DNA from: Listeria cossartiae subsp. cayugensis
GTDB lineage: Bacteria > Bacillota > Bacilli > Lactobacillales > Listeriaceae
Length of the DNA: 64,000 nucleotides
Direction: 5' to 3'
NCBI RefSeq assembly: GCF_014229095.1
Contig: NZ_JAARZC010000003.1
Coordinates: 186,001 to 250,000, forward strand
Positions within the stretch are counted from its first letter, which is position 1; each line of letters opens with the position of its first letter. The translations under genes and the position numbers were made by a program. Below are positions 1-11,841 of the stretch, one piece after another. Under the pieces are notes generated by a model. That model searched no databases. It saw nothing but the letters and a program-made list of their open reading frames with translations, and was not told the DNA's origin.

Positions 1-217
1 TTTTCTCTGGGAGCATTGGTAGATCTTCCATGTTCCAGCTTTTGTATTTGGAGTCGTAGCGCTCCGGATCTGCTAGTGTTACAAGGTGTCCTAGCGCCCA
101 AGTTACTACATATTTACCGCCTTCTAAATAGCCGTTATTACCTTGTTTGGCACCTAATACTCGGCCAATATCTTTACCGACAGACGGTTTCTCTGCCAGC
201 ACTAATGTTTTTGTCAT
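1..217 (-). CDS. topB: DNA topoisomerase III, N-terminal part
   Basis: Only the first 72 codons are inside the window; the gene runs off the left edge. The translation begins [20 protein letters not shown], the start of the TOPRIM domain of type IA topoisomerase III (TopB); the Glu in LAEKPS is the family's conserved catalytic acid. ATG at 217 is preceded by a GAGAGGG ribosome site. It starts 23 bases after the recQ stop on the same strand, so the two are probably co-transcribed. RecQ and topoisomerase III act together on recombination and stalled-fork intermediates. Confidence 0.85.
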   Translation of the reverse strand, partial: MTKTLVLAEKPSVGKDIGRVLGAKQGNNGYLEGGKYVVTWALGHLVTLADPERYDSKYKSWNMEDLPMLPEK

Positions 218-240
218 CTGTCAAAACCCTCTCTTCTATC

Positions 241-2013
241 TTATTTCGCTACTTCTTCTTGCAAAACGGCCAAGAATTCAGCGCCATATTTATCGCGTTT
301 CATCGCACCGATACCCTTGACCTCAAGCAGTGCATCTTCCGTTTGTGGCATATACGCACACATTTCACGTAGCGTTTCATCTGAAAAAATGATATATGGC
401 GGCACTTTGTGTTTCGCTGCCAGTTCACGCCGGACTTCTCGTAATTTCTCGAAAAGGTCACTATTTACGTCAATTTTAACTTTTTCAGCACGTTTCGCTT
501 GTTTGCGTTCCACTTTGAGTTCGCCTCTTAACACTGATACCGCTCTATCGGTCAGTTTCAGCGAAGGAAATTGGCTATCGGTTGGTTGCAAATATTTTTC
601 TGCAGTCAAGTAATCAATTAATTGCAAGACATCTTTTTGAGAAGCATCCTTCATTAAACCATACGTACTGAGTTCTTCAAAGCGCCAATCTTTTACTTTT
701 TGGTCAGCTGAACCCGTCAAAACCTTAGCAATCAATACTTTTCCGAAACGCTCACCCATTCTTTTAATACACGAGAAAACCTGTTGCGCTAAAATCGTAA
801 TGTCCGTGGCTTCTCTTGTATCTAAACAATTACTACATTTTCCGCAGTTTTCCTCGTCATCGCCAAAATATTGCACAATATACTTCTGCAAACAAATTTC
901 CGTATAACCATAGCCCGTCATTTGACGAAGTTTGGCGAATTCATTTTGTTTACGCTCATCATCCATTTCGGATTGTTCAATTAAAAACTGCTGGATTCGG
1001 CTATCTTGCGGCGAAAATAGTAAAATACAATCACTCGGAACGCCGTCTCGACCAGCACGACCAGCTTCTTGATAGTACGCTTCAATATTACGCGGAATAT
1101 TATAATGAATAACAAAGCGCACATTGGATTTGTTAATTCCCATTCCAAAGGCGTTCGTTGCAACAATAACACGAATATCATCGTATAGAAACTTTTCCTG
1201 CCAATCTTTTCGCGCTATATCAGTCATGCCACCATGATACATCCCTGACTCAACGCCTTTTTTAAGCAAGAAACTGTGTAAACGCTCCACTTCTTTTCGT
1301 GTGGAAGCATAAATAATGCCAGATTCTGTCGCATTCTTCGTTAAATAATCAATCAAATACTTATCTTTGTCTTGTCCTTTTACGACTTGAAAGGCTAAAT
1401 TATCTCTGGAAAATCCAGTTTTAACAACCGAATTCGCATTTATTTTTAATAATCGACAAATATCATCCGAAACAGCTTGCGTTGCCGTCGCTGTGAGTGC
1501 GATAACGAGCGGGCGCCTAGTCATTTTGTCTAAACTATCGCACAGTGTCAGGTAGCTCGGCCGAAAATCATGGCCCCACTGCGAGATACAGTGCGCTTCA
1601 TCAATCGCAAATAACGAAATCGGTACTTGCTCAATTAAACGTTGGAAACCCGGCGTTTCAACTCGCTCTGGTGCAATATAAAGCATTTTTAGCTCGCCGG
1701 AAAACGCGGCATCCAAACGGATATCTATTTCTCTGTTAGTCAGTGTACTATTAATAAAAGTAGCTGCTATCCCTTCTGAGACTAGCGCATCTACTTGATC
1801 CTTCATAAGTGAAATTAGCGGAGAAACAACAATGGTTAAACCGTCAAAAAGAAGTGCTGGGATCTGGTAACAAAGCGACTTCCCGCCACCAGTTGGCATG
1901 ATTGCTAGCGTGTCTTCTCCTGCACAAAGCTTCGAAATAACGTCTACTTGTCCATCCCGAAAATCTTGATAACCAAAGTTTTGCTGTAAAATAGCTCTTG
2001 CTTGCTCTATCAT
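241..2013 (-). CDS. recQ: ATP-dependent DNA helicase RecQ
   Basis: 590 residues, the usual bacterial RecQ length. Visible are the Gln of motif 0 (FRDGQ), Walker A TGGGKS at 41-46, the DEAH box at 138-141 followed by the RecQ-specific CISQWGHDFR, helicase motif VI (QEAGRAGRDG), the four-cysteine zinc cluster around 370-395, the RecQ C-terminal winged helix and a C-terminal HRDC domain (about 510-590). It unwinds duplex and forked DNA 3'-5'. ATG at 2013 sits 14 bases from a GGAGG, a long spacing, but the upstream alternative at 2026 is out of frame. A -10-like TATACT lies at 2044-2049 (minus strand). Confidence 0.95.
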   Translation of the reverse strand: MIEQARAILQQNFGYQDFRDGQVDVISKLCAGEDTLAIMPTGGGKSLCYQIPALLFDGLTIVVSPLISLMKDQVDALVSEGIAATFINSTLTNREIDIRLDAAFSGELKMLYIAPERVETPGFQRLIEQVPISLFAIDEAHCISQWGHDFRPSYLTLCDSLDKMTRRPLVIALTATATQAVSDDICRLLKINANSVVKTGFSRDNLAFQVVKGQDKDKYLIDYLTKNATESGIIYASTRKEVERLHSFLLKKGVESGMYHGGMTDIARKDWQEKFLYDDIRVIVATNAFGMGINKSNVRFVIHYNIPRNIEAYYQEAGRAGRDGVPSDCILLFSPQDSRIQQFLIEQSEMDDERKQNEFAKLRQMTGYGYTEICLQKYIVQYFGDDEENCGKCSNCLDTREATDITILAQQVFSCIKRMGERFGKVLIAKVLTGSADQKVKDWRFEELSTYGLMKDASQKDVLQLIDYLTAEKYLQPTDSQFPSLKLTDRAVSVLRGELKVERKQAKRAEKVKIDVNSDLFEKLREVRRELAAKHKVPPYIIFSDETLREMCAYMPQTEDALLEVKGIGAMKRDKYGAEFLAVLQEEVAK

Positions 2014-2128
2014 TATCTTTTTTCACGCCTCCTCTATAGAAACAGTATAGCGGTTTTACGACTGTAATTGAAGCTTTTTGAGGAAATTCGTGTTTTCTCG
2101 CGGTTTTCTTATTTTTATAGTAGAAATT

Positions 2129-2168
2129 AAAAAGCAGAAACCTCTTTTGGAAGAGATTCCTGCTTTTT
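2129..2168 (-). terminator. Terminator of guaB
   Basis: An 18-bp inverted repeat with G-U pairs (arms 2129-2146 and 2151-2168) lies just after the guaB stop and ends in a T run on the minus strand. Confidence 0.85.
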
Positions 2169-2173
2169 CGACC

Positions 2174-3745
<1,572 letters not shown>

Positions 3746-3883
3746 TCATGCGACTTGTCTTTTATAATCATGCTGAAATAGCCAATGTATATTTTTAGTT
3801 ATTGAATATGATGTTACAAGAAGCTAGGAGCTATGTCAAGAAGGTTTTCCGTTGTTGTTTTATTCAGAAAATATAGTAAAAAA

Positions 3884-3899
3884 TGTTTCACGTGAAACA
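3884..3899. other. parS site (ParB binding)
   Basis: Perfect 16-bp palindrome TGTTTCACGTGAAACA, identical to the Firmicute parS consensus, between guaB and the macro-domain gene and directly after the latter's terminator. Confidence 0.93.
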
Positions 3900-3901
3900 T
3901 T

Positions 3902-3936
3902 TTAAAAAGCCGTCTAAGATTGTTATCTTAAACGAC
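3902..3936 (-). terminator. Terminator of the macro-domain gene
   Basis: 12-bp stem (3909-3920 with 3925-3936, two G-U pairs) plus a T tract on the minus strand. The stop codon of the preceding gene is inside the stem. Confidence 0.85.
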
Positions 3937-4458
3937 TTCGCTATTTATTAATTCGTTATATAGTGTGGCGTTTTCTTCATCAAAACAAACAAAACGTATC
4001 TCTTCAATGCTAGAATCATATTCTTCTTCCATCCATTTACGAACGGTATAAAGAGCTACTTCGGCTGCTAGTTTTTTCGGAAAACCATACACACCAGTCG
4101 AAATATTAGGAAAAGCGATTGATGCTAAGTCTTTTCCAGCTGCTAAATCTAATGCTTTCCAATAACAAGAAGCCAGTTTATTTGCTTCCTGATGCTCGCC
4201 GTCTTTCCAAATTGGCCCTACTGCATGAATAATGTAGCTCGCTTTTAAATCACCCGCAGATGTAATGACTGCTTCACCAGCCGGACATGAGCCAATTCGA
4301 TTAATGACTTCCTGACACTCTTTTAATAAATCAGGCCCCGCCGCTTGATGGATAGCACCGTCCACCCCGCCACCGCCTAAAAGACCCGGATTCGCCGCGT
4401 TCACAATGACATCTACGTCTTGTTTTGTAATATCACCTTTTACAACTGTTATCTCCAT
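3928..4458 (-). CDS. Macro-domain ADP-ribose hydrolase
   Basis: 176 residues from ATG 4458, chosen because AGAGGTGAT lies just upstream; the frame itself opens at 4479. A single macro domain: NAAN at 20-23, the glycine-rich [16 protein letters not shown] loop and the C-terminal [10 protein letters not shown] phosphate-binding loop, all typical of MacroD/YmdB-type enzymes that remove ADP-ribose or hydrolyse O-acetyl-ADP-ribose. It follows the ABC-F gene by 57 bases with no terminator between, so the two probably share a transcript. The physiological substrate is not deducible. Confidence 0.9.
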   Translation of the reverse strand: MEITVVKGDITKQDVDVIVNAANPGLLGGGGVDGAIHQAAGPDLLKECQEVINRIGSCPAGEAVITSAGDLKASYIIHAVGPIWKDGEHQEANKLASCYWKALDLAAGKDLASIAFPNISTGVYGFPKKLAAEVALYTVRKWMEEEYDSSIEEIRFVCFDEENATLYNELINSEVV

Positions 4459-4515
4459 ACCATCACCTCTTTTCTTCATTCTAATTTATTTTGAGAGCGA
4501 TTTCCAGCAAGGGGC

Positions 4516-6126
4516 TTATTCCCGTTTACTAACCGCATAGCTATAATTACCTTCGTACACCGTTAATTGCTTATTCTCAAGCCAAATCACTTTAGAACAA
4601 AGCTGGTCAATAAAGTATCGGTCATGCGATACAGTAATGATTGTGCCAGTAAAAGTCCGAATCGCTTCTTCTAAAACTTCACGTGAAGCAATATCTAAAT
4701 GATTGGTTGGCTCATCAAGAATCAGCGTATTCACTGGCATATTAATAAATTGTGCCAACCGGAGCCGCATTCGTTCACCACCGCTGATATTCGCCACTTT
4801 TCGAAAAACCATTTCCCCATAAAACATGAAGCCTGCTAACATTTGACGCGCTTCCCCTTCTGTCACCGCAACCTTATCGCGGAAAGCCTCCAGTACAGTC
4901 TGCTCTTCGTTTAGCTCTTCCATTTGTTGCGACAGCGAGGCGATTTTCACACTTGCGCCGACTTTGACCACCCCAATATCCGGGGTCACCTTTCCTTCCA
5001 TTATTTTAAGCAAAGTGGATTTCCCAGCACCATTTTCACCAATAATCGCCACCCGCTCTCCTTGCCTAACTTGCAACGAGACGTCACGCACAATTTCTTT
5101 CTCACCAAAAGTTTTGCTTAAACTATCCAGAATCACTACTTCCTGGCCACTTCGACCTGCTTCATCGAACTGTAATTGCATTTGTTTTTGCGTTAAAACT
5201 GGTCGCTTCACTTTCTCCATTCGCTCTAATGCGCGCTCCATATTTTTTGCTCGGCGGAACATGGCATCGTTTGGCGGATTAGCTTGCATCGCCCACTGCC
5301 GCAGTCGTTTGATAGCTTGTTGCATCTTTTTAATTTTCTTTTGTTGGTCTTTATAATCTTGGAATTCGCGTAATAATCGTTCCTCACGCTCTTTTAAATA
5401 TCCAGAAAAATTCGTGTGATAGACGATTAATTCACGACTCTCCAGCTCCACCATTTTCTGAACTACCTCATCTAAAAAGTAGCGATCATGGGAAACAACG
5501 AGCACGGTTCTAGAATAATGTTGTAAAAACGTGGTCAACCACTCCACCGCCATTAAATCCAAATGGTTGGTCGGCTCATCTAACAGTAATAAGTCCGTTT
5601 TCTGCAATAATAAATGAGCTAGCGCTGCCTTCGTTTTCTCACCACCACTTAAATCTCCCCATCTCTGCGGCAGTAACATACCAATTCCTAGTCCATTCAC
5701 TACTTTGCTCAAATCAGCGTCCATCTCATATCCACCAAGCTCGCCAAATAATGCCATTTTATCCCCATAACGGTTCATTAGTTTTTCGCTTGAGTTCGTT
5801 GCCATTTCCACTTCTAATGACCGCAATTCTTTTTCCAAAGCCTCCAGCTCACCAAAACTAGTCCGCAAATATTGTTCTACTATTATATTAGGATCCACAC
5901 TCGACAATTGCTCTAAAAGCCCAATCCTCGCACCCTTTTTACTCGTTACAATCCCACTATCAACACTCTCAATCCCTTTTAAAATCTTCAAAATGGTACT
6001 TTTCCCTTCCCCATTTCGACCGATTAAACCGACACGCTCACCTTCTTCTAATTGAAAGGAAACTTTCTCTAAAATAATATCTCCAGTAAAACTTTTAACT
6101 ACATCATTCATTGCTACTATTGTCAT
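4516..6126 (-). CDS. ABC-F family ribosome-associated ATPase
   Basis: 536 residues from ATG 6126 (GGAGG immediately upstream; an ATG at 6138 overlaps the ribosome site and is unlikely). Two ABC ATPase domains without membrane segments: Walker A GRNGEGKST (36-44) and GENGAGKST, signatures LSGGEKTKA and ISGGERMRL, Walker B LLLLDEPTNHLD and LILDEPTNHLD. The charged helical linker between domains has the KKxKKMQQAIKRLRQWA pattern of ABC-F proteins, which act on the ribosome in translation or in protection from peptidyl-transferase antibiotics. The upstream region holds a small ORF and a terminator (see findings), consistent with attenuation. Subfamily not assigned. Confidence 0.9.
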   Translation of the reverse strand: MTIVAMNDVVKSFTGDIILEKVSFQLEEGERVGLIGRNGEGKSTILKILKGIESVDSGIVTSKKGARIGLLEQLSSVDPNIIVEQYLRTSFGELEALEKELRSLEVEMATNSSEKLMNRYGDKMALFGELGGYEMDADLSKVVNGLGIGMLLPQRWGDLSGGEKTKAALAHLLLQKTDLLLLDEPTNHLDLMAVEWLTTFLQHYSRTVLVVSHDRYFLDEVVQKMVELESRELIVYHTNFSGYLKEREERLLREFQDYKDQQKKIKKMQQAIKRLRQWAMQANPPNDAMFRRAKNMERALERMEKVKRPVLTQKQMQLQFDEAGRSGQEVVILDSLSKTFGEKEIVRDVSLQVRQGERVAIIGENGAGKSTLLKIMEGKVTPDIGVVKVGASVKIASLSQQMEELNEEQTVLEAFRDKVAVTEGEARQMLAGFMFYGEMVFRKVANISGGERMRLRLAQFINMPVNTLILDEPTNHLDIASREVLEEAIRTFTGTIITVSHDRYFIDQLCSKVIWLENKQLTVYEGNYSYAVSKRE

Positions 6127-6161
6127 TTTTTCCTCCATTTATCCAAGGAAGCATGGCAAAA

Positions 6162-6177
6162 TGTTTCACGTGAAACA
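6162..6177. other. parS site (ParB binding)
   Basis: Perfect TGTTTCACGTGAAACA between the ABC-F start codon and the upstream terminator. Confidence 0.93.
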
Positions 6178-6191
6178 ATTTTCCAGACAAC

Positions 6192-6219
6192 AAAAAAGCG
6201 TCAGACAAGCGCCCGACGC
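6192..6219 (-). terminator. Terminator between small ORF and ABC-F gene
   Basis: GCGTC/GACGC stem with partly paired interior (6198-6219) followed on the minus strand by six T (6197-6192). It ends about 66 bases before the ABC-F start codon and about 75 bases after the small ORF stop. It could terminate the small gene or act as an attenuator of the ABC-F gene. Confidence 0.75.
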
Positions 6220-6293
6220 CAATTATAAGTATAATACTAATTTAGTACCATACTACCGATTGCGTGACTCCATGCTTCTCTCATTTTTTCTCG

Positions 6294-6404
6294 TTATACA
6301 GTTTTTTGGGCAGACTTCACCAACGTAACTGCAATACCGGAAAAAATTGCACGGACAATATACAAAAATTTAGCTATACTAGTTCGCGCATTCAAAAGAA
6401 ACAT
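6294..6404 (-). CDS. 36-residue hydrophobic peptide upstream of ABC-F gene
   Basis: Too short for ordinary ORF calling. ATG 6404 is preceded by AAAGAGGTGA at ideal spacing, and TAA is at 6294. The peptide starts MFLLNARTSIAKFLYIVRAI, then a hydrophobic FSGIAVTLV stretch and the basic end KSAQKTV: a single amphipathic or membrane-active helix. The promoter (6435-6463) is strong. It may be an independent small membrane protein or a leader peptide for the ABC-F gene, whose start lies downstream past a terminator. I do not recognise a family. Confidence 0.6.
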   Translation of the reverse strand: MFLLNARTSIAKFLYIVRAIFSGIAVTLVKSAQKTV

Positions 6405-6434
6405 GTCATCTCACCTCTTTTCATTAATACATAT

Positions 6435-6463
6435 AGAATAAGGGATGCTACTATAAATGTCAA
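6435..6463 (-). promoter_or_regulatory. Promoter of the small ORF / ABC-F leader
   Basis: On the minus strand a perfect TTGACA (6463-6458), a 17-base spacer and TATTCT (6440-6435). Transcription would start near 6428, about 25 bases before the small ORF. Confidence 0.7.
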
Positions 6464-6568
6464 TTGTTCTCCCAATCACATGCACGAAACACAGCGTTTC
6501 AGATTAGAAACTTATACCATTGATGTGAAACACGAACCCAAAGCACCAAAATCTATTTACCAATTAGT

Positions 6569-6582
6569 CGAAACCGTTTACA
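6569..6582 (+). promoter_or_regulatory. Candidate CcpA cre site of the beta-glucoside operon
   Basis: CGAAACCGTTTACA matches the cre consensus TGWAANCGNTNWCA at all but the first position. It lies 60 bases upstream of the GH1 gene and overlaps a TTTACA that may be the -35, as expected for carbon catabolite repression. Confidence 0.6.
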
Positions 6583-6614
6583 TTAATAAGGCAAGCAAAA
6601 CTAAAACAGACTAA

Positions 6615-8096
<1,482 letters not shown>

Positions 8097-8141
8097 GCCT
8101 TGTTCTCTCTCTGCTTCAACCATTTTGGGAGGGAAATTTTA

Positions 8142-8444
8142 ATGAAAAAAATATTACTTGTATGTGCGGCCGGAATGTCGACAAGCTTACTCGTTACTAA
8201 AATGAAAGCGCACGCAACCTCTGTTGGGGAAGAAATTGAAATTGAAGCATTACCAGTATCTGAAGCTAGCAGCGTAGTAGATAAAATGGATATCGTTATG
8301 CTTGGACCTCAAGTCCGTTACCAAAAACCGCAAGTGGATGAACTTGTACAAGGTCGCATCCCTGTTGTGGTAATTGATATGAAAGATTATGGTATGTTAA
8401 ATGGGAAAGCCGTTCTTGAAAAAGCTTTCGCGGAGATTGGTTAA
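8142..8444 (+). CDS. PTS system IIB component, lactose/cellobiose family
   Basis: 100 residues from ATG 8142 (GGGAGGG upstream; the frame opens earlier at 8100). MKKILLVCAAGMSTSLLV carries the phospho-acceptor Cys8 and the P-loop-like CAAGMSTS of IIB-cellobiose proteins. It passes phosphate from the IIA encoded at 10718-11026 to the sugar carried by the IIC at 8477-9829. Separate IIA, IIB and IIC genes in one operon are usual for this family. Confidence 0.95.
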   Translation: MKKILLVCAAGMSTSLLVTKMKAHATSVGEEIEIEALPVSEASSVVDKMDIVMLGPQVRYQKPQVDELVQGRIPVVVIDMKDYGMLNGKAVLEKAFAEIG

Positions 8445-8476
8445 GGGAGTTTCATTTAAAATAGGGAGGTTTTAAA

Positions 8477-9829
8477 ATGAGTATAATGTCAAAATTTGAA
8501 CACGGCATGGAACGTGTTTTAGTACCAGTTGCGAATAAATTGAACTCGCAGCGCCATATTGCAGCAATTCGTGATGCATTTATTTTAGTTTTCCCATTAA
8601 TTATGGCGGGTTCAATTATCACTTTGATTAACTTCGCAGTATTATCACCAGATGGCTTTATTGCAAAAATTTTATTCCTAGGGAAAATCTTCCCTAATTT
8701 AGCAGATGCACAGGCTGTATTTTCGCCGGTAATGCAAGGTTCGACTAATATTATGGCGATTCTGATTGTATTCTTAGTCGCACGGAATCTCGCCATCTTC
8801 TTTAAACAGGATGATTTACTCTGTGGACTTACCTCGATAGGTGCATTCTTTATCGTTTATACACCTTACACAGTAGTTGACAATGCATCTTACATGACAA
8901 TCAAATTCTTAGGCGCACAAGGCCTTTTCGTTGCTATTATCGTAGCAATTATTACTGGGGAAGTATTTAGCCGTCTAGCTAGATCCCCTCGTTTAATGAT
9001 TAAAATGCCTGACCAAGTACCACCAGCAGTTGCTCGTTCTTTTAAAGTATTAATTCCAGTTATCATCATCACTATTCTTTTCTCTGTAATTAACTACTTA
9101 ATCACTTTAATCGCTCCAGAAGGTTTAAACGACCTTGTTTACACAGTTATTCAAGCGCCACTTAAAGACATGGGAACTAACGTATTCTCTGTAATTATCA
9201 TCGGGCTTGTTTCTAACTTACTTTGGGTTCTTGGTATTCACGGGCCTAACACTGTTGCGGCTATTCGTGACACCATCTTCACTGAACCAAACTTAGATAA
9301 CTTATCTTACGTAGCACAACATGGTTCTGCTTGGGGCGCTCCTTACCCAGCAACATGGGCTGGCCTAAATGACGGATTCGCAAACTACGGCGGATCTGGT
9401 ATGACTCTAGGTTTACTGATTGCTATCTTTATCGCATCCCGTCGTGCAGACTACCGCGATATCGCGAAACTATCACTAGCACCAGGGATTTTCAACATCA
9501 ATGAACCAGTTATTTTCGGTTTACCAATCGTATTAAACCCAATTATGGTTATTCCTTTCATCATCACACCAGCAATCAATACATTAATTGGTTACTTCTT
9601 CATCTCAACAAAACTTATTCCACCTGTCGCCTATCAAGTGCCTTGGACAACTCCAGGACCACTGATTCCATTCCTTGGTACAGGAGGAAACTGGCTCGCG
9701 CTTCTGGTCGGCTTGCTCTGTCTAGCCGTCGCAACAGTCATTTATCTACCATTCGTACTTGTATCTAACAAAATTGCCGCGAGTGATGCTGCAATGGACA
9801 AAAATGCAACAGCCTCAACGGAACAATAG
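8477..9829 (+). CDS. PTS system IIC permease, lactose/cellobiose family
   Basis: 450 residues, strongly hydrophobic with about ten membrane segments. MSKFEHGMERVLVPVANKLNSQRH is the CelB-type N-terminus, and the motif FNINEPVIFGLPIVLNP is the conserved substrate-loop segment of IIC-Lac proteins. AGGGAGG lies before ATG 8477. It translocates and phosphorylates a beta-linked disaccharide with the IIB and IIA of this operon. Confidence 0.95.
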   Translation: MSIMSKFEHGMERVLVPVANKLNSQRHIAAIRDAFILVFPLIMAGSIITLINFAVLSPDGFIAKILFLGKIFPNLADAQAVFSPVMQGSTNIMAILIVFLVARNLAIFFKQDDLLCGLTSIGAFFIVYTPYTVVDNASYMTIKFLGAQGLFVAIIVAIITGEVFSRLARSPRLMIKMPDQVPPAVARSFKVLIPVIIITILFSVINYLITLIAPEGLNDLVYTVIQAPLKDMGTNVFSVIIIGLVSNLLWVLGIHGPNTVAAIRDTIFTEPNLDNLSYVAQHGSAWGAPYPATWAGLNDGFANYGGSGMTLGLLIAIFIASRRADYRDIAKLSLAPGIFNINEPVIFGLPIVLNPIMVIPFIITPAINTLIGYFFISTKLIPPVAYQVPWTTPGPLIPFLGTGGNWLALLVGLLCLAVATVIYLPFVLVSNKIAASDAAMDKNATASTEQ

Positions 9830-9840
9830 GATGTGACAAA

Positions 9841-10725
9841 ATGAAAATTGCAGCTTTTGATATCGGTGGAACGGCCCTTAAAATGGGGGTCGTTTTGCCG
9901 CATGGTGAAATTATTTTAACAAAATCAGCCGAAATCAGCGGTAGCGACGGCGACCAAATTTTAGCGGAAATGAAAGTGTTTCTTGCTGAAAATACGGACG
10001 TGACCGGGATTGCAGTTAGCGCACCGGGCTATGTGAATCCGAAAACCGGACTTATCACAATGGGCGGCGCTATCCGTAGATTTGATAACTTTAATTTGAA
10101 AGAATGGCTTGAAGCGGAAACCGGACTTCCTGTTGCCATCGAAAATGATGCCAATTGCGCCCTACTTGCTGAAAAATGGCTTGGTAAAGGACAAGATTTG
10201 GATGATTTTCTTTGTTTAACGATCGGAACTGGGATTGGCGGCGGCATTTTTTCTAATGGCGAATTAGTTCGCGGCGGTCGTTTCCGGGCTGGCGAGTTTG
10301 GTTATATGTTTAGCGAACGTCCTGGTGCTTTCCGTCCTGGCAAATATACGCTAAACGAGACCACAACTATGCTCGTTCTTCGCAGACAATACGCGGAACT
10401 TACTGGGCGCCCTTTGGAAGAGATTACTGGTGAAGAAATTTTTGCTAATTATGATGCGCATGATGCCGTTTCGGAACGACTTATTACTGAGTTTTATACC
10501 GGGATTTGTACGGGGCTTTATAATTTAATTTACCTGTTCGATCCAACGCACATTTTTATCGGTGGTGGAATTACAAGCCGCCCTACTTTTATCGCGGAGC
10601 TAAAGCATCATATGGAGAGCTTTGGGCTGCGCGACACGATTATCGAAACAGCAACACATAAAAATCAAGCTGGCCTACTCGGCGCAGTGTATCACTTTTT
10701 ACAGGAGGAAAATAGACATGAATGA
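9841..10725 (+). CDS. ROK family sugar kinase
   Basis: 294 residues. N-terminal AAFDIGGTALKMGVV phosphate loop, IENDANCALLAEKW and TIGTGIGGGIF are ROK/hexokinase signatures. There is no helix-turn-helix domain, so it is a kinase and not a repressor. The ROK zinc cysteines are absent, as in short Firmicute members. Its place between IIC and IIA suggests a beta-glucoside or glucose kinase acting with the GH1 enzyme. The PTS IIA gene starts inside its last codons. Confidence 0.85.
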   Translation: MKIAAFDIGGTALKMGVVLPHGEIILTKSAEISGSDGDQILAEMKVFLAENTDVTGIAVSAPGYVNPKTGLITMGGAIRRFDNFNLKEWLEAETGLPVAIENDANCALLAEKWLGKGQDLDDFLCLTIGTGIGGGIFSNGELVRGGRFRAGEFGYMFSERPGAFRPGKYTLNETTTMLVLRRQYAELTGRPLEEITGEEIFANYDAHDAVSERLITEFYTGICTGLYNLIYLFDPTHIFIGGGITSRPTFIAELKHHMESFGLRDTIIETATHKNQAGLLGAVYHFLQEENRHE

Positions 10726-11026
10726 AATGGAAACAGTTATTTTTGGCATGATTAGCCAAGTTGGTTCTGCGAGAAGCAGTTACTTAGAAGGACTTCGTGC
10801 GGCTCGTGAAGGCAATTTTGAGGAAGCAGAAGCAAAACTAAAAGAAGGCGGCGAAACACTCGCAAACGGGCACCACGAGCATCATAAGCTAATCCAAAAA
10901 GAAGCTTCCGGTGAAAAAGTGGAAATCCAATTACTTTTAATCCATGCAGAAGACTTACTCATCACAACCGAAACATTAAGAGAAGTTGTCACTGAGTTCG
11001 TGCATGTATATAAGAAAATCAACTAA
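10718..11026 (+). CDS. PTS system IIA component, lactose/cellobiose family
   Basis: 102 residues from ATG 10718 with AGGAGG just upstream; overlaps the ROK gene by 8 bases. All-helical IIA-Lac protein with the histidine-rich NGHHEHHKLIQKEA helix that holds the phosphorylated His. It transfers phosphate from HPr to the IIB at 8142-8444. Last gene of the operon, followed by a strong terminator. Confidence 0.92.
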   Translation: MNEMETVIFGMISQVGSARSSYLEGLRAAREGNFEEAEAKLKEGGETLANGHHEHHKLIQKEASGEKVEIQLLLIHAEDLLITTETLREVVTEFVHVYKKIN

Positions 11027-11027
11027 T

Positions 11028-11065
11028 AAAAAGCGTGTAGGCCACGAAAACCTACACGCTTTTTA
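11028..11065. terminator. Bidirectional terminator
   Basis: Perfect 11-bp stem (11031-11041 with 11051-11061) flanked by A and T runs, between the convergent PTS operon and the RpiR gene. Confidence 0.9.
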
Positions 11066-11800
11066 TTATTCTTCTTGTTCTTGATTATAATTTTTCTTCG
11101 CCATCGCTTCCAGTAAAAATAGCACCGGAATTTGCGTTGTAATATTCGTTTTATCGACCATTTCCTGCGTCACATAATACGGAATATTAACATCAGACAA
11201 GCCCGCAAGCGTGTTGTGGCTCGTATTAGTAATACTTATAATTCGACTGCCATATTGTTGCATATTTTGCGCCTGCTCAAGCACCTGGTCTGTCTCACCC
11301 GACACAGAAAGTATAATCATCACTGCTTTATTTTTAAATTGCTCTCCCGGGTTGGGATAGAATGGATCTTTAATATAAAACGTCCGCTTTTTCATATTGG
11401 AGAAAAAACGACTACCATATTCTGCTAAAATCCCTGAGGTTCCGATTCCGAAAAACACGACTAAATCAGCTTCATTGATAATTTCCGCCGCTGCGTCTAA
11501 CACATGATCATAATCACGATTCATTGTCCGTTCAAAGAATTCCTCTAAAACTTCTACTGTATCCGCCGTTTTTTTCTTCACTTCACGTGTCGCTTCTTGT
11601 TTTAGCTTCACTTTAAATTCCGAAAAGCCTTCACAGCCCAATTTTCTAGTAAAACGAACGATGGAAGCTGGCGAAACATGCGTCACTTCTGAAAGCTCAC
11701 GAACCCTCATAAACATAACTTTGTCCCGATTTTCCATTATGTAACGGTATAAATGATGCTCTGTCTCTGTAAATTGTCTAATCACTTCATACGAAAACAT
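11066..11800 (-). CDS. RpiR family transcriptional regulator with SIS domain
   Basis: 244 residues from ATG 11800, which has GAGGTG at 9 bases; a GTG at 11812 overlaps that site. N-terminal HTH (VRELSEVTHVSPASIVRFTRKLG) is followed by a SIS phosphosugar-binding domain (about 110-240; FFGIGTSGILAEYGSRFF). Such proteins sense a phosphosugar. It is convergent with the beta-glucoside PTS operon and likely its regulator, although no operator is recognisable. Confidence 0.88.
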   Translation of the reverse strand: MFSYEVIRQFTETEHHLYRYIMENRDKVMFMRVRELSEVTHVSPASIVRFTRKLGCEGFSEFKVKLKQEATREVKKKTADTVEVLEEFFERTMNRDYDHVLDAAAEIINEADLVVFFGIGTSGILAEYGSRFFSNMKKRTFYIKDPFYPNPGEQFKNKAVMIILSVSGETDQVLEQAQNMQQYGSRIISITNTSHNTLAGLSDVNIPYYVTQEMVDKTNITTQIPVLFLLEAMAKKNYNQEQEE

Positions 11801-11827
11801 AAGTTTATTCACCTCATCTGTATCAGT

Positions 11828-11841
11828 ATTTCCCGGGAAAT
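11828..11841. other. Noc-binding site (NBS)
   Basis: Perfect ATTTCCCGGGAAAT, the 14-bp palindrome bound by nucleoid-occlusion protein Noc in Bacillus. It lies directly beside a terminator, upstream of the RpiR gene. Noc itself is encoded at 27957-28829. Confidence 0.85.

Noticed and set aside
16-372. 118-codon plus-strand ORF at the left edge
   Set aside because: Antisense shadow of topB and recQ.
4677-4688. CTTCACGTGAAG in the ABC-F gene as a parS site
   Set aside because: Only the inner 10 bases fit; the flanking TGT/ACA of parS are absent and the sequence is explained by the coding frame.
6264-6614. 116-codon plus-strand ORF upstream of the GH1 gene
   Set aside because: No ribosome site, unlikely composition, and it runs antisense over the small ORF and promoter of the ABC-F leader.
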